Shown here piece by piece: positions 44,577 to 56,693 of a DNA stretch of 64,000 nt (the first letter of the stretch is position 1; each line of letters begins with the position of its first letter). A model generated the notes under the pieces. The model was given only the letters and a program-made list of their open reading frames with translations. It made no database searches and had not been told where the DNA came from. The translations under genes were made by a program, and so were the position numbers. The DNA lies in NCBI GenBank assembly GCA_009746045.1, contig RPFO01000296.1:2928298-2992297 (forward strand), given 5' to 3'. This DNA is from Mesostigma viride. Its lineage: Eukaryota > Streptophyta > Mesostigmatophyceae > Mesostigmatales > Mesostigmataceae.

Positions 44577-47500
44577 ATGTCGCTCACTGCGTGCGTGCAC
44601 CCCCTGGCTTCGCGTTCGTGGGAAATGGCGCAAAATTTGAACTGTTGCGCTCGCGAAGCAGACCCCGAGAGTGGGTATTTGCAAACAGCCACAAAAGAAA
44701 TTGAATCAGCGCATTTTAAACGGAGACATTCGAGCTTCGTGGGGCTGCCTCTGCGTGTACAATTGGCGCATTCTCAGCGCAATCCAGGACAGCGTGGACG
44801 GTCAGGTGTGACTGAAGCCAGGCTAGGGCGCATGTTAGGCGACTTGAGAGACCTCGTGAGTAAAAAAGGGAAGGCATGGGCCACATTGTTCGGAGCAATG
44901 CTGGGAATGACCATGATCATCGACATCATCCGCTTCTGCGCTAGGTTCCTATCCGGGGGGACGCCAAGGTAAATCGACGACTGCGCAGGACAAACTGAGA
45001 TGCTTTTCTTCACATCCCACCACGCACAAAATGGAATCATACCTGGATGTCTTACCCAGCCCTGCGTGCTTGTTAGTCGACCAATCTTGTAGTTCGAGAA
45101 GGTCGGCAATTGAGCGAGTACAGAAAATTTCGTCCGTAGGTTCCAATGCCAGTCGTTCCTTACACTGCCCTTGCTGACACGTGTCGCAAATCACCTGCGT
45201 CCAGCTTTTCTCATGTTCCTGCGCGTGCGTATCCTGTGAGGCTCCCGCTTCACCGTCCTCCTTAGACGTCTTGCAAGTTTCAAACTCTGTTATAAACTGT
45301 TCTAGCATGCAGTGCTGCCTCTTAGCCTCCCATGACCTCCTACATCTCACGCCCAAGGGCAACATGGACCCATTCCAACCTGTCCGCTTATGCTCCCATC
45401 TTCCCCTTACCCGCACACGCATCCCTCTCCTCTCCTATGCTCCCATCTTCCCCTTACCCGCACACGCATCCCTCTCCTCTCCTATGCTCCCATCTTCCCC
45501 TTACCCGCACACGCATCCCTCTCCTCTCCTATGCTCCCATCTTCCCCTTACCCGCACACGCATCCCTCTCCTCTCCTATGCTCCCATCTTCCCCTTACCC
45601 GCACACGCATCCCTCTCCTCTCCTATGCTCCCATCTTCCCCTTACCCGCACACGCATCCCTCTCCTCTCCTATGCTCCCATCTTCCCCTTACCCGCACAC
45701 GCATCCCTCTCCTCTCCTGGCGCCAAACAGTTCCGACCACCCGGCGACCTGGGAGAGGAGGGCATCTGCGCTAGCTTGCCCCCCCCGCGGCTGCCACACG
45801 CCCCCCTCAGCTCCCGAGCTGCACCTGCTGCACCCTTGTCTACTCCGTTGCTGCCGTTCACGTGCCGCCTCCGTGCTCCCCTCCGCCGCACCTGCTGTCC
45901 CCCCTGCCCCCTGCCGGCAAACCCTGCCTACATGCAGCCCATGATTACTGCCAATATGAGTGGGGGCGAATGTGAGTAGCACTCCTGCTCACATTCGCCC
46001 CCATGGGGCTAACAATTAGATTCGCTCCACTGTTGTATACTGGGGAATTTCATACACACTCGCACTGCCCTCCAGTGAAGACTTTTTCCGCGGTTGGGCC
46101 ATAGTTTGGAATGCCTTTGGATCACGAGACCCCTATAGCCGCAAAATCATGCGAGAGGTCCTGTGTTCAAAGCCAGTATCGTACCAAAAAGTTTTCACTG
46201 CCACCCGCTGGCCCCTCTATCCTGCTGTCTGCTGCACTAACGGAATCTCCTGCGGCCCGTGCCTGCGCGCTTGCCCTCCCCCCCCCCTCATGAATGCCAC
46301 CCCCATCCACCATGTCTCCCCTCCCCCCCCATCCACCATGGCTGCCCCCTGCGCGTCTCCGCACCGGCAGCCAGTGGCGCCAGCTTCTGTCTGGCGCGGA
46401 GAAGTTTGACCCGCTGGCGGTGTCGCAGGGGCGGGGGGAGCCGACGACAATCTACGACAGCCGCGGCAAGGTGGTGGCGACCATCAGCCGAGAGTCGGTG
46501 CGCACAGCACACACACATGTGGGGTGGTGGGCATGCGTGCATGAGGGGGGATGGGGCAAGGTGGTGGCGACCATCAGCCGCGAGTCGGTGCGCACAGCAC
46601 ACACACGTGTGGGGTGGCGGGCATGCGTGCATGAGGGGGGATGGGGCAAGGTGGCGGCGACGATCAGCCGCGAGTCTGTCGTTAGCTGGGTGCTGATGGG
46701 GGCACACCGTGGGGTCGTGCTTGCCTCGCGCACGGTGGGGTTTGTCAGTCCCAGCTGTGGGGAGCGCGCTGGCCTGTTGTGCATGCGCGGCTGTTTGTCC
46801 ACGCCCCACTATTGTGTGGTCCCCCACCGTTGGCTGGGGCACCCACAACCCTGATGTTCCCCCACCGCGACGCCCCACGGGTCGCACCCCATTGCTCCGG
46901 CTCTCCTTGTCCCGATGCAGCGCACTGTGTAATGATACTGGCACTATTAACTGTTGGCCTCAAGCAACGGTCGGTGCTGATGGCGGTCCTTGTTCCGGCC
47001 CTCCTTGTCCCGATGCAGCGCACTATGTAACGATACTGGCACTATTAACTGTTGGCCTCAAGCAACGGTCGGTGCTGATGGCGGTCCTTGTTCCGGCTCT
47101 CCTTGTCCCGATGCAGCGCACTATGTAACGATACTGGCACTATTAACTGTTGGCCTCAAGCAACGGTCGGTGCTGATGGCGGTCCTTGTTCCGGCTCTCC
47201 TTGTCCCGATGCAGCGCACTATGTAACGATACTGGCACTATTAACTGTTGGCCTGAAGCAACGGTCGGTGCTGATGGTGGCCCTTGTTCCGGCTCTCCTT
47301 GTCCCAATGCAGCGCACTATGTAACGATACTGGCACTATTAACTGTTGGCCTCAAGTAACGGTCGGTGCTCATGGTGGCCCTTATTCCGGCTCTCCTTGT
47401 CCCGATGCAGCGCACTATGTCACTGTCTGTTGGGAGGTGGCCTTGCGAAGCTGTCGCACGGAACCCACTGGTCACTATACTTGTCTCTGTAACTGTTGGG

Positions 47501-50500
47501 TGATTGCCTTGTGAAGCCAGAGCATGGGACCTGATGTCATGGCTGTCCAATCGCCTTCATTGCCTTACGGTTTTATATGCGTCCGTCCTCATTCGCCCGT
47601 CAATGGCCTTCGCGGGGATCGATGCGCCCCATCCCCTGCCAGGTGTCCCTGGTTGACGTCTCGGACGTCGTGTGGCAAGCGATCGTTTCGAGCGAGGATC
47701 ACCGTTTCTTCTCGCACAAGGGCATCGATGCGCACGGGTGGGTGATCACCGCTTCTTCTCGCACAAGGGCATCGATGCGCACGGGTGGGTGATCACCGCT
47801 TCTTCTCGCACAAGGGCATCGATGCGCACGGGTGGGTGATCACCGTTTCTTCTCGCACAAGGGCATCGATGCGCACGGGTGGGTGATCACCGTTTCTTCT
47901 CGCACAAGGGCATCGATGCGCACGGGTGGGTGATCACCGCTTCTTCTCGCACAAGGGCATCGATGCGCACGGGTGGGTGATCACCGCTTCTTCTCGCACA
48001 AGGGCATCGATGCGCACGGGTGGGTGATCACCGTTTCTTCTCGCACAAGGGCATCGATGCGCACGGGTGGGTGATCACCGTTTCTTCTCGCACAAGGGCA
48101 TCGATGCGCACGGGTGGGTGATCACCGTTTCTTCTCGCACAAGGGCATCGATGCGCACGGGTGGGTGATCACCGTTTCTTCTCGCACAAGGGCATCGATG
48201 CGCACGGGTGGGTGATCACCGTTTCTTCTCGCACAAGGGCATCGATGCGCACGGGTGGGTGATCACCGTTTCTTCTCGCACAAGGGCATCGATGCGCACG
48301 GGTGGGTGATCACCGTTTCTTCTCGCACAAGGGCATCGATGCGCACGGGTGGGTGATCACCGCTTCTTCTCGCACAAGGGCATCGATGCGCACGGGTGGG
48401 TGATCACCGTTTCTTCTCGCACAAGGGCATCGATGCGCACGGGTGGGTGATCACCGTTTCTTCTCGCACAAGGGCATCGATGCGCACGGGTGGGTGATCA
48501 CCGCTTCTTCTCGCACAAGGGCATCGATGCGCACGGGTGGGTGATCACCGTTTCTTCTCGCACAAGGGCATCGATGCGCACGGGTGGGTGATCACCGCTT
48601 CTTCTCGCACAAGGGCATCGATGCGCACGGGTGGGTGATCACCGTTTCTTCTCGCACAAGGGCATCGATGCGCACGGGTGGGTGATCACCGTTTCTTCTC
48701 GCACAAGGGCATCGATGCGCACGGGTGGGTGATCACCGTTTCTTCTCGCACAAGGGCATCGATGCGCACGGGTGGGTGATCACCGCTTCTTCTCGCACAA
48801 GGGCATCGATGCGCACGGGTGGGTGATCACCGCTTCTTCTCGCACAAGGGCATCGATGCGCACGGGTGGGTGATCACCGTTTCTTCTCGCACAAGGGCAT
48901 CGATGCGCACGGGTGGGTGATCACCGTTTCTTCTCGCACAAGGGCATCGATGCGCACGGGTGGGTGATCACCGTTTCTTCTCGCACAAGGGCATCGATGC
49001 GCACGGGTGGGTGATCACCGTTTCTTCTCGCACAAGGGCATCGATGCGCACGGGTGGGTGATCACCGTTTCTTCTCGCACAAGGGCATCGATGCGCACGG
49101 GTGGGTGATCACCGTTTCTTCTCGCACAAGGGCATCGATGCGCACGGGTGGGTGATCACCGTTTCTTCTCGCACAAGGGCATCGATGCGCACGGGTGGGT
49201 GATCACCGTTTCTTCTCGCACAAGGGCATCGATGCGCACGGGTGGGTGATCACCGTTTCTTCTCGCACAAGGGCATCGATGCGCACGGGTGGGTGATCAC
49301 CGTTTCTTCTCGCACAAGGGCATCGATGCGCACGGGTGGGTGATCACCGTTTCTTCTCGCACAAGGGCATCGATGCGCACGGGTGGGTGATCACCGCTTC
49401 TTCTCGCACAAGGGCATCGATGCGCACGGGTGGGTGATCACCGTTTCTTCTCGCACAAGGGCATCGATGCGCACGGGTGGGTGATCACCGTTTCTTCTCG
49501 CACAAGGGCATCGATGCGCACGGGTGGGTGATCACCGTTTCTTCTCGCACAAGGGCATCGATGCGCACGGGTGGGTGATCACCGCTTCTTCTCGCACAAG
49601 GGCATCGATGCGCACGGGTGGGTGATCACCGTTTCTTCTCGCACAAGGGCATCGATGCGCACGGGTGGGTGATCACCGCTTCTTCTCGCACAAGGGCATC
49701 GATGCGCACGGGTGGGTGATCACCGTTTCTTCTCGCACAAGGGCATCGATGCGCACGGGTGGGTGATCACCGTTTCTTCTCGCACAAGGGCATCGATGCG
49801 CACGGGTGGGTGATCACCGTTTCTTCTCGCACAAGGGCATCGATGCGCACGGGTGGGTGATCACCGCTTCTTCTCGCACAAGGGCATCGATGCGCACGGG
49901 TGGGTGATCACCGTTTCTTCTCGCACAAGGGCATCGATGCGCACGGGTGGGTGATCACCGCTTCTTCTCGCACAAGGGCATCGATGCGCACGGGTGGGTA
50001 GGGTGGGGTGGGGGGTGGGGGGGTTGCGATTCCTGGCTCACTCTTTGGCCACTCTTGGGCCAACTTGCTTCCCTTTTTCGTCTGCTCTGACCTGCTCCCC
50101 TTGGGACCACCTCCCTGGCCTCTTTCCACCCACCCCGCACCCACATGAACACGTCCGCAAATAAGGACAACACAAACAAGGAAACGCCAATAACAAGTAC
50201 CAAGGAAACACAAACACACATACGTGCCCCCCTCTTGCCTCCCCCCCTATCTCCCCCCTCTCCTGCCCCTGCCAGCCTCATGCGCGCAGTGTTGTCGCTG
50301 GGCCGGCAGGGCGGCGGCTCCACTGTGACACAGCAGCTGGTCAAGAACCTTCTGCTGTCGTCCGAACGCTCCCTCACGCGCAAGCTGGTGGAGATGGTGC
50401 TGGCGCTCGCGCTGGAGAGGAAGCTGACCAAGCCACAGGTGGGTGTTATAGTGAATTGTGTATGCGTTCTAGTGACTTGTGTGTGTATGTTATATTTACC

Positions 50501-53500
50501 ACAAGCTGGTAGAGATGGTGCTGGCGCTCGTTATTGTGACCACAGGACGGGGGGTACAGCTCCACACGGAGCTGGGCTGGCATCCAAACCCCACTCCCCT
50601 GGCTTTGTGTTCACATGCTCCGATTCCCTCCACCCTGCCCTCCCGGGCCTTCCCCGCCTTCCACAACCCACTTGCAACTGCTGGAGGCCTACTTGAACAT
50701 GGCCTCCCAATGCCCCCGCTTCCCTCTGTCGTGCATGTGCCCCCGCCCCCCCCCCACACACATTTTTCTTCACCCAGCTGCTGGAGGCCTACTTGAACAA
50801 CGTCTACTGGGGCCACGGTGTGTACGGCATCGCCTCCGCCTCCGCCGCCTACTTTGGCAAGAAGCCGGGCGAGCTTGAGCTAGGGGAGGCGGCGATGCTG
50901 GCCGCCATGCTGCCCGCGCCGGAGCTGCTGTCGCCCTTGCGCAACCGGCAGGTGGGTGAGGGGCGGCGGGAGCTGGGGCAGTACTGTTTGAGAAGTCTCG
51001 CCCTGTCGCAAACGGCACGTGGGTGTGTGGCGCACGCTCTTGCATCATCTTTTCTGTATTATATAAAGTTTTAGTAGTTTTTCGTCGCTAGGCCCATCCG
51101 CAGCCGCGAGGTGGTCGTTTCGCGCTAGAGCCCTATGGCTGATGTGGATGGCCAAGGGCCAGGCGGACAAGCTCAGGAGCAGATCCGGAGCGCCGAGGGC
51201 AGCCCATGGAATGGTCAGCACGATGTAAATTGTAATCTATGCCCCAGATGATGTATCTCTAAACCATAAACCATAAACCCTAATCCCGTAGTACTGCTTG
51301 TATGGCACAAATAACGTGTGGCGGCTCCCAAGTGCCAGCTTGCACGCTCATGTTTCGGTACAGTGCAGAGTGTCGGCGTGTTCACCACCTGCGGCACCCA
51401 GCCGTCTGGTTTCATGCCCCTCACGTTGGCAACGTTTACACTTCATACCCCTCACACCCCTCGTGCCCCTCACGCTGTTGATGTCGGTTCCCCTCACGCT
51501 GCGTGCGCGTGCCGCGGGACAGGTGGCGCTGCGTGGTCGCGACGTAGTCCTTCACCGCATGGCTGACGCGGGCTACATCGGCCGTGACAGGCTGGATGAC
51601 GAGCTGGCAAAGGACCTGCCATCCTCCCTGCCGTGTGCTGGCGACGCGGCCGCCACATGCGGTGCGCCCTCCGGTTTGCAGCAGGGCTACCAGCCGCGGC
51701 TGTTGGGCGTGCCCCTGCCCGGGGGCGCCCCCTACCGCGCGCCTTTTTTTGTCTCGGAGGTGCTATGGCGGCTGCAGGACCTGTGTGGGCCCGAGCTGTT
51801 GCGCGCAGCGGGGGGGCTGCACATCCACACCACGCTGGACCTGGGCCTGCAGGTAATGGCGACGCACTCGCTGTGCCTCTTCTCGTGTCGTGGGCAAATG
51901 TCTTCACCCACGCTGGACCTGGGCCGCACGCACAACTTCTGTGGCGGCTGCAACGCTATCATGCCCCGCCGTCTGCCCATCTGGCCCGTTGCATTTGCCC
52001 CCATGAGAGCTTCCTCCCTCATGTGAACATGCCGCCACGTCCCTCCCTTGATACCACAGTGGCCCTTATATCAGGACACACAGTTATGTACAAAGCACCA
52101 TCGTACAGGCCAAGAAAAAAAAATCCTTCCGGCCCTGTCGGCGCATCCCAAGATATCACCTTGAGATGCTACAATATACACATGAGGGCCTCGGCGTTGG
52201 ATCGCCCTGCGTCCAGGCATAGTTGTCTCACTTCATATGAGGGCCTACCAGAGGGCACCCATTGGTGTGGCGCACTGAAGGTAATCCCTCCCGCTGATAC
52301 CCTTGCAACGTACGTACTGCAAAATATTTGTTTAAAAGGTAGCCGCACACGTAACAAAAATACCCAAAAGTCTCCGTCCAATCATTTTGCGTACACCAAC
52401 GAGGGCCGCTACGGTAGCCACCTGCATCCTGGCCTCCTTGGAGGCTTGGACGCATGCAAGCCTCCACAGCAGCACGCGGAGCGCCTGCTGCTGGAGGTTC
52501 TTTCACCGTGTTTCTATGCCCCGTGCCCCTTCCCTCATTACGGCTCACGGTCTCATTCCTGTTGCCTCATCGTCTCACCAGCGCTACGCGCGGGGGGCTG
52601 TTGCCCCTCGCTTCTTGCCTCATCACTGTCAACCCTAAACAGCTCATCGTCTCACCAGCGCTGCATGCATGAGCAGAAGGCAGAGCGGCTGCTGCTGGAG
52701 GACCTCTGATTTTTGTTTCTTTCCCTTTTTGCCTCTTGCCTGATTTGACTATTGTATATCACATCGCCACCACACCCAGGAGCAAGCGGAGCGGCTTCTG
52801 CTGGAGGACGGTCTTGCGGGGGGCAGCGACGCGGGCGAGGCCGCGCTGGTGGCAATGGAGCCGCTGACGGGGGCCGTGCGCGTGCTCGTGGGGGTGGGTG
52901 CTCGCGTCACGCTCGCACGCGGTGGTGCTGTTATACTCCCGCTAGCGCGCTTCGGTGGTGGTACGGTGTACTAGAGCATGGTATAGTGTACCTGATGGGT
53001 GGAAGCCGTGCTAGTGGCGACGGAGCTGCCCACAACAATACGAAACGGTGATGCTAAGCACGTCAAGGGGTGCGGTGTCACCACACCTGGATACTAGACG
53101 GGGATGGTATTCACGGACCATTCCTGAAACAATGATGGGGGCGCGTGCGTGTCCGTGCGTGTCCTGGTGCACAGGGGCGGGACTACAGCGCCAGCTCGTA
53201 CAACCGCGCCATACTGGCGAAGCGTTCACCCGGTGAGTGCACGGTGGGGCGGCGCCTGCAGCTGTACCCACGAACCATCGCGGGATTCGTGACAATGGCC
53301 GGGCTTAGGTGCTACTGCTGGTGATGATTACTGCTGCAAAGCCATGCTAGCGACAATGCGACATGTCACGGGCTTTTCCTTGTGGCCACCGGTAGGACAC
53401 GCAGGTTTAGGCTTAGAAAGTGGCATCTTCGCCGCCAAATTATCTACCCCGAGCTGCCAACTCTTTTGGCAGTCTCAACCCAGTGATGGCATTGATCGCT

Positions 53501-55751
53501 CGAATGTTCGCGCTCCTTTCAGAGGTTGCTCTCTGCTCCCCAGGTTGTAATAACACGACTGCCCGAATCAAAGTTGACAGGTCACTGCTCCCCCTCGCTG
53601 CCTATCCCTCCCTCTCTGCTTACCTGCATGCACATGCCCCATCAGACCCATCGTCCTGTTCTGCCCTGCGCGTGGGGTGTCCGCAACCCTGTGGTCCCCG
53701 CGCTTGACAATGCATACAACCTCTCTAACCGCTCTTGACAACGCATGCCCCTGCGACCACGTTATCATCAGCCGCATGTAGCAATTACTATTGCGACCCA
53801 CACTTCCATCGTGCCTGTGCCCACGCTCACGCCCACACCACGCCCACGCCCATGGCCATGCCCACGCCCATACCACGCGCACGCCCACAACCGCGCCCCC
53901 CACCTGCAGGCAGCGCGTTCAAGCCGTTTGTGTATCTGGCGGCGCTGGCTGCCGGAACAGTGTCAGAAACAACGGAGCTGGAGGATGAGCCTGTCATCTT
54001 CGACACAGTGGACCAGTACCGCCCGCAGGTGAGGCGTGCAGGTGTGCCGCTAGAGAGAGGGCGATGGGGTACGAGTAAGTGTCGTGGAAGAGGAGCCGGT
54101 CATCTGCGACACGGTCAACCAGTACCGCTTGAGGTGAGGCGCAGGTGCGCCACTACAGGGAGGGGTCACGGACTCGGCAGCCTCCTCTCCTTGCCTATAA
54201 GGCAATGCCCTGCTCGTCTTTCACCCTTGGCAAGAGTAAAGGGCTGCCGGCCGGTTTTGTTTAGAAAGGGACTTGAAAAGTAGAGTCAAAAGCAAGTTTT
54301 GTCGTTGCCTCCCATCCCCGTGTCTTGTTTGCCGTGTATCTTGCATTCTGTTTTGTCTGCAACCTTTCCCTGTTCCCCCTCTCCCCTAACCCCTGTATAA
54401 CCCCACCGCGTGGATCCACCCACCCACCCACCCACCGCCACACACTCACAGAACTTCAACCGCAAGTTCCGTGGCCGCGTCTCCATCCGGCAGAGCCTGG
54501 TCGACTCGCTCAACGTGCCCACGGTGAAGCTGGCGTCCATGGTGGGCATCGACAAGGTGGTGCAGATGGCGCGCCGGCTGGGCATCACCAGTGAGCTGCC
54601 CACCAGCTTGTCGCTCGCGCTGGGCGGCTGCGAGGTGACCCCTGCCGAGATGGCGGCCGCCTACAACACGATTTGCGCGACCGGCGTGTACGCGGAGCCC
54701 CACCTGGTGACGCTCGTGCGGGACCGCAAGGGGAACACGCTCTTCCGCCACAAGTGGGTGGGGGTGGGGTGGGGTGGGGTGGGTGGGGGGGGGGGGTTGG
54801 GGGGGGGGTTTGGGGGGGGGTTGGGGTGGGGGGGGGGGGGGGGGGAGGGGGGGTTGGGGGGGTTGCATGGGGCGGAAGCAGGAACAGATGTGAAGAGGAG
54901 GACTAGGGGGTGCAGGGGGGTTGAGAGGGGTATAGGTGGGGGGGGGAGGAGGGCAACTAAGGGTTTGCGGTTCATGCCAGTTGATGTGATCGCAGTATAG
55001 ACATCTACCATAGATAGACATCTTTCATATTGATTGATCGCAGTAAAGACATCTGGAGAATACGGACTCACACAGCATGACACCGCTTTGGTCGGCGTGT
55101 GGAGCCTTGTGCCCGCTGGCCCAAACTGCGAGCCCTTGTCCTCACCCTCTGTCCACAATTCCTAGGCCTAGCATACCCATGCCCTAGCTAGATCGTTTCC
55201 ATGGCTGGCTCCTCAGCCATTGACCCAGTGACAGCCCTTGTCTGCCCTGCCTGCATGTCGCGTCTTCTGTCCTGCTACACCATTCGTGCTTTGTACTTAC
55301 GTCTTAGACTCACGCCTACCCTTACGGCTAATCGCGCCCTGTTTTACTGCCCCCTATTTCTTTCCCCCCCAATTGTCGGCACCGCAGACCCGTCCGGAAG
55401 AGCGTTGTCCGCAACGACGCGTGCGCGTCCCTCCACCGCATGCTGCGCGCGGCGGTAGTCAAAGGGACCGGCAAGGCGGCTGCTGCGGGCTGGCACGCGC
55501 AGTCAGCAGCCGGCAAGACGGGCACAAGCGACGACTGCCGCGACGCCTGGTTTGCGGGCTACTCGCCCAACCTGACGTGCGTCGTGTGGGTGGGCCACGA
55601 CAACAACCAGCCGCTGACGGGGACGGGGGCCACGCTGGCGGCGCCGCTGTGGGCGCGCTTCATGCGGGTGGCGCAGGGGATCAGCACTGTGGGGGACAAG
55701 AAGGCGCTGCGCAAGAAGAAGCGGAGGCTGGGCTTTGCAAAGGAGGACTAG
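44577..55751 (+). CDS. Class A penicillin-binding protein (peptidoglycan transglycosylase/transpeptidase), nuclear-encoded
   Basis: Eleven exons: 44577-44968, 46371-46497, 47643-47737, 50276-50438, 50778-50951, 51523-51852, 52780-52893, 53175-53232, 53910-54028, 54452-54753, 55388-55751; 745 residues with every phase matching, close to bacterial PBP1A-type lengths. Order: Arg/Ser-rich leader (possible plastid transit peptide), one membrane helix (about 100-120), GT51 glycosyltransferase with catalytic Glu in SSEDHRFFSHKGID (about E191), GGGSTVTQQLVKNL, RKLVEMVLALALERKLTK (second Glu) and LLEAYLNNVYWGHGVYG; then transpeptidase with SAFK (about S486-K489), SLN (543-545) and KTGT (668-671). All catalytic motifs are intact. 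It polymerises and cross-links peptidoglycan; in Physcomitrella and some green algae such enzymes act at the plastid envelope, which I infer here. Start 44577 has GCCGCCATG context; 44523 is in frame. Introns carry many duplicated exon-end segments. Confidence 0.94.
45389..45715. repeat. 47-bp tandem repeat, 7 copies, PBP intron 1
   Basis: The pyrimidine-rich unit starts ATGCTCCCATCTTCCCCTTA and ends with CTCTCCTCTCCT. Because 47 is not a multiple of three, three phase-shifted open frames appear across the array; none is a real gene. Confidence 0.9.
46462..46690 (+). repeat. 90-bp repeat copying the PBP exon 2 end and donor
   Basis: The exon 2 segment GGCAAGGTGGTGGCGACCAT and its donor TCG|GTGCGC recur 90 and 180 bp downstream (46556 and 46646). 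Copy 2 keeps the donor; in copy 3 it reads TCTGTCGTT. The unit is 30 codons long and the frame stays open, so using the second donor would add 30 residues to the protein. Confidence 0.85.
46896..47425. repeat. 98-bp tandem repeat, about 5.4 copies, PBP intron 2
   Basis: Unit begins CCGGCTCTCCTTGTCCCGAT, continues GCAGCGCACTATGTAACG and ends GGCGGTCCTTGTT. Copies are nearly identical. Each contains CCCGATGCAG, a possible cryptic acceptor, but no exon follows in frame. Confidence 0.9.
47696..49998 (+). repeat. 47-bp minisatellite, 49 copies, built from PBP exon 3 end plus donor
   Basis: The first unit is the real exon 3 end (DHRFFSHKGIDAHG, to 47737) plus its donor CACGG|GTGGGTGATC. It is then repeated 48 times, each copy carrying the same catalytic-motif coding sequence and the same GTGGGT donor. 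The only frequent variant is CCGTTTC versus CCGCTTC. Splicing from the first donor to 50276 gives the correct GIDAHG-LMRAVLS junction. A later donor adds 47n bases and breaks frame unless n is a multiple of three, and even then stops appear inside the array. Confidence 0.95.
52465..52711 (+). repeat. Duplicated copies of PBP exon 7 start in intron 6
   Basis: The exon 7 start (GAGCAAGCGGAGCGGCTTCT at 52780) has diverged copies near 52470 (CAGCACGCGGAGCGCCTGCT) and 52674 (GAGCAGAAGGCAGAGCGGCT). The copy near 52470 has CACAG before it and GAG|GTTCTT after it, so it could act as a 27-base mini-exon (QHAERLLLE), in phase with its neighbours. Confidence 0.65.
53978..54140 (+). repeat. Duplicated PBP exon 9 end and donor
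   Basis: The exon 9 end (GTCATCTTCGACACAGTGGA through CCGCAG|GTGAGGCG, to 54028) has a diverged copy at about 54084-54145 (GTCATCTGCGACACGGTCAA, then TTGAG|GTGAGGCGCAGGTGCG), some 106 bp downstream. The donor sequence is conserved in the copy. Confidence 0.75.
54754..54870 (+). repeat. G-run tract at the PBP intron 10 donor
   Basis: Starting at the donor (CACAA|GTGGGTGGGG), roughly 100 bases are almost pure G with isolated T and A. It is strongly G-quadruplex-prone on the sense strand and directly overlaps the 5' splice site. Confidence 0.85.
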
Positions 55752-55805
55752 GCAGGATGGGCCGCCATTCATTAACTGATTAGCTATGCGCGTGGCCTCG
55801 TAGGG

Positions 55806-56693
55806 GAGCCGTGAAGCATGACCCCTCATGGTGGTGATGGAGCCGTGAAGCATGACCCCTCATGGTGGTGATGGAGCCGTGAAGCATGACCCCTCATGGT
55901 GGTGATGGAGCCGTGAAGCATGACCCCTCATGGTGGTGATGGAGCCGTGAAGCATTACCCCTCATGGTGGTGATGGAGCCGTGAAGCATGACCCCTCGTG
56001 GTGGTGATGGTGCCGTGAAGCATGACCCCTCATGGTGGTGATGGAGCCGTGAAGCATGACCCCTCATGGTGGTGATGGAGCCGTGAAGCATGACCCCTCA
56101 TGGTGGTGATGGAGCCGTGAAGCATGACCCCTCATGGTGGTGATGGAGCCGTGAAGCATGACCCCTCATGGTGGTGATGGAGCCGTGAAGCATGACCCCT
56201 CATGGTGGTGATGGAGCCGTGAAGCATGACCCCTCATGGTGGTGATGGAGCCGTGAAGCATGACCCCTCATGGTGGTGATGGAGCCGTGAAGCATGACCC
56301 CTCATGGTGGTGATGGAGCCGTGAAGCATGACCCCTCATGGTGGTGATGGAGCCGTGAAGCATGACCCCTCATGGTGGTGATGGAGCCGTGAAGCATGAC
56401 CCCTCATGGTGGTGATGGAGCCGTGAAGCATGACCCCTCATGGTGGTGATGGAGCCGTGAAGCATGACCCCTCATGGTGGTGATGGAGCCGTGAAGCATG
56501 ACCCCTCGTGGTGGTGATGGAGCCGTGAAGCATGACCCCTCGTGGTGGTGATGGAGCCGTGAAGCATGACCCCTCATGGTGGTGATGGAGCCGTGAAGCA
56601 TGACCCCTCATGGTGGTGATGGAGCCGTGAAGCATGACCCCTCGTGGTGGTGATGGAGCCGTGAAGCATGACCCCTCATGGTGGTGATGGAGC
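55806..56693. repeat. 34-bp tandem repeat, about 26 copies, downstream of PBP
   Basis: Unit: GGAGCCGTGAAGCATGACCC then CTCATGGTGGTGAT. Rare variants are CATTACC and CTCGTGG. It begins about 55 bp after the PBP stop codon, so it is probably transcribed as 3' untranslated region or lies in the termination zone. There are no spacers, so it is not a CRISPR array. Confidence 0.93.

Noticed and set aside
45181-45979. Repetitive Pro/Leu/His proteins in PBP intron 1
   Set aside because: They come from the 47-bp repeat read in three phases; the intron is bounded by a matching donor and acceptor that join the PBP frame.
55806-56693. CRISPR array
   Set aside because: The 34-bp units are contiguous without unique spacers and the context is a eukaryotic gene with introns.
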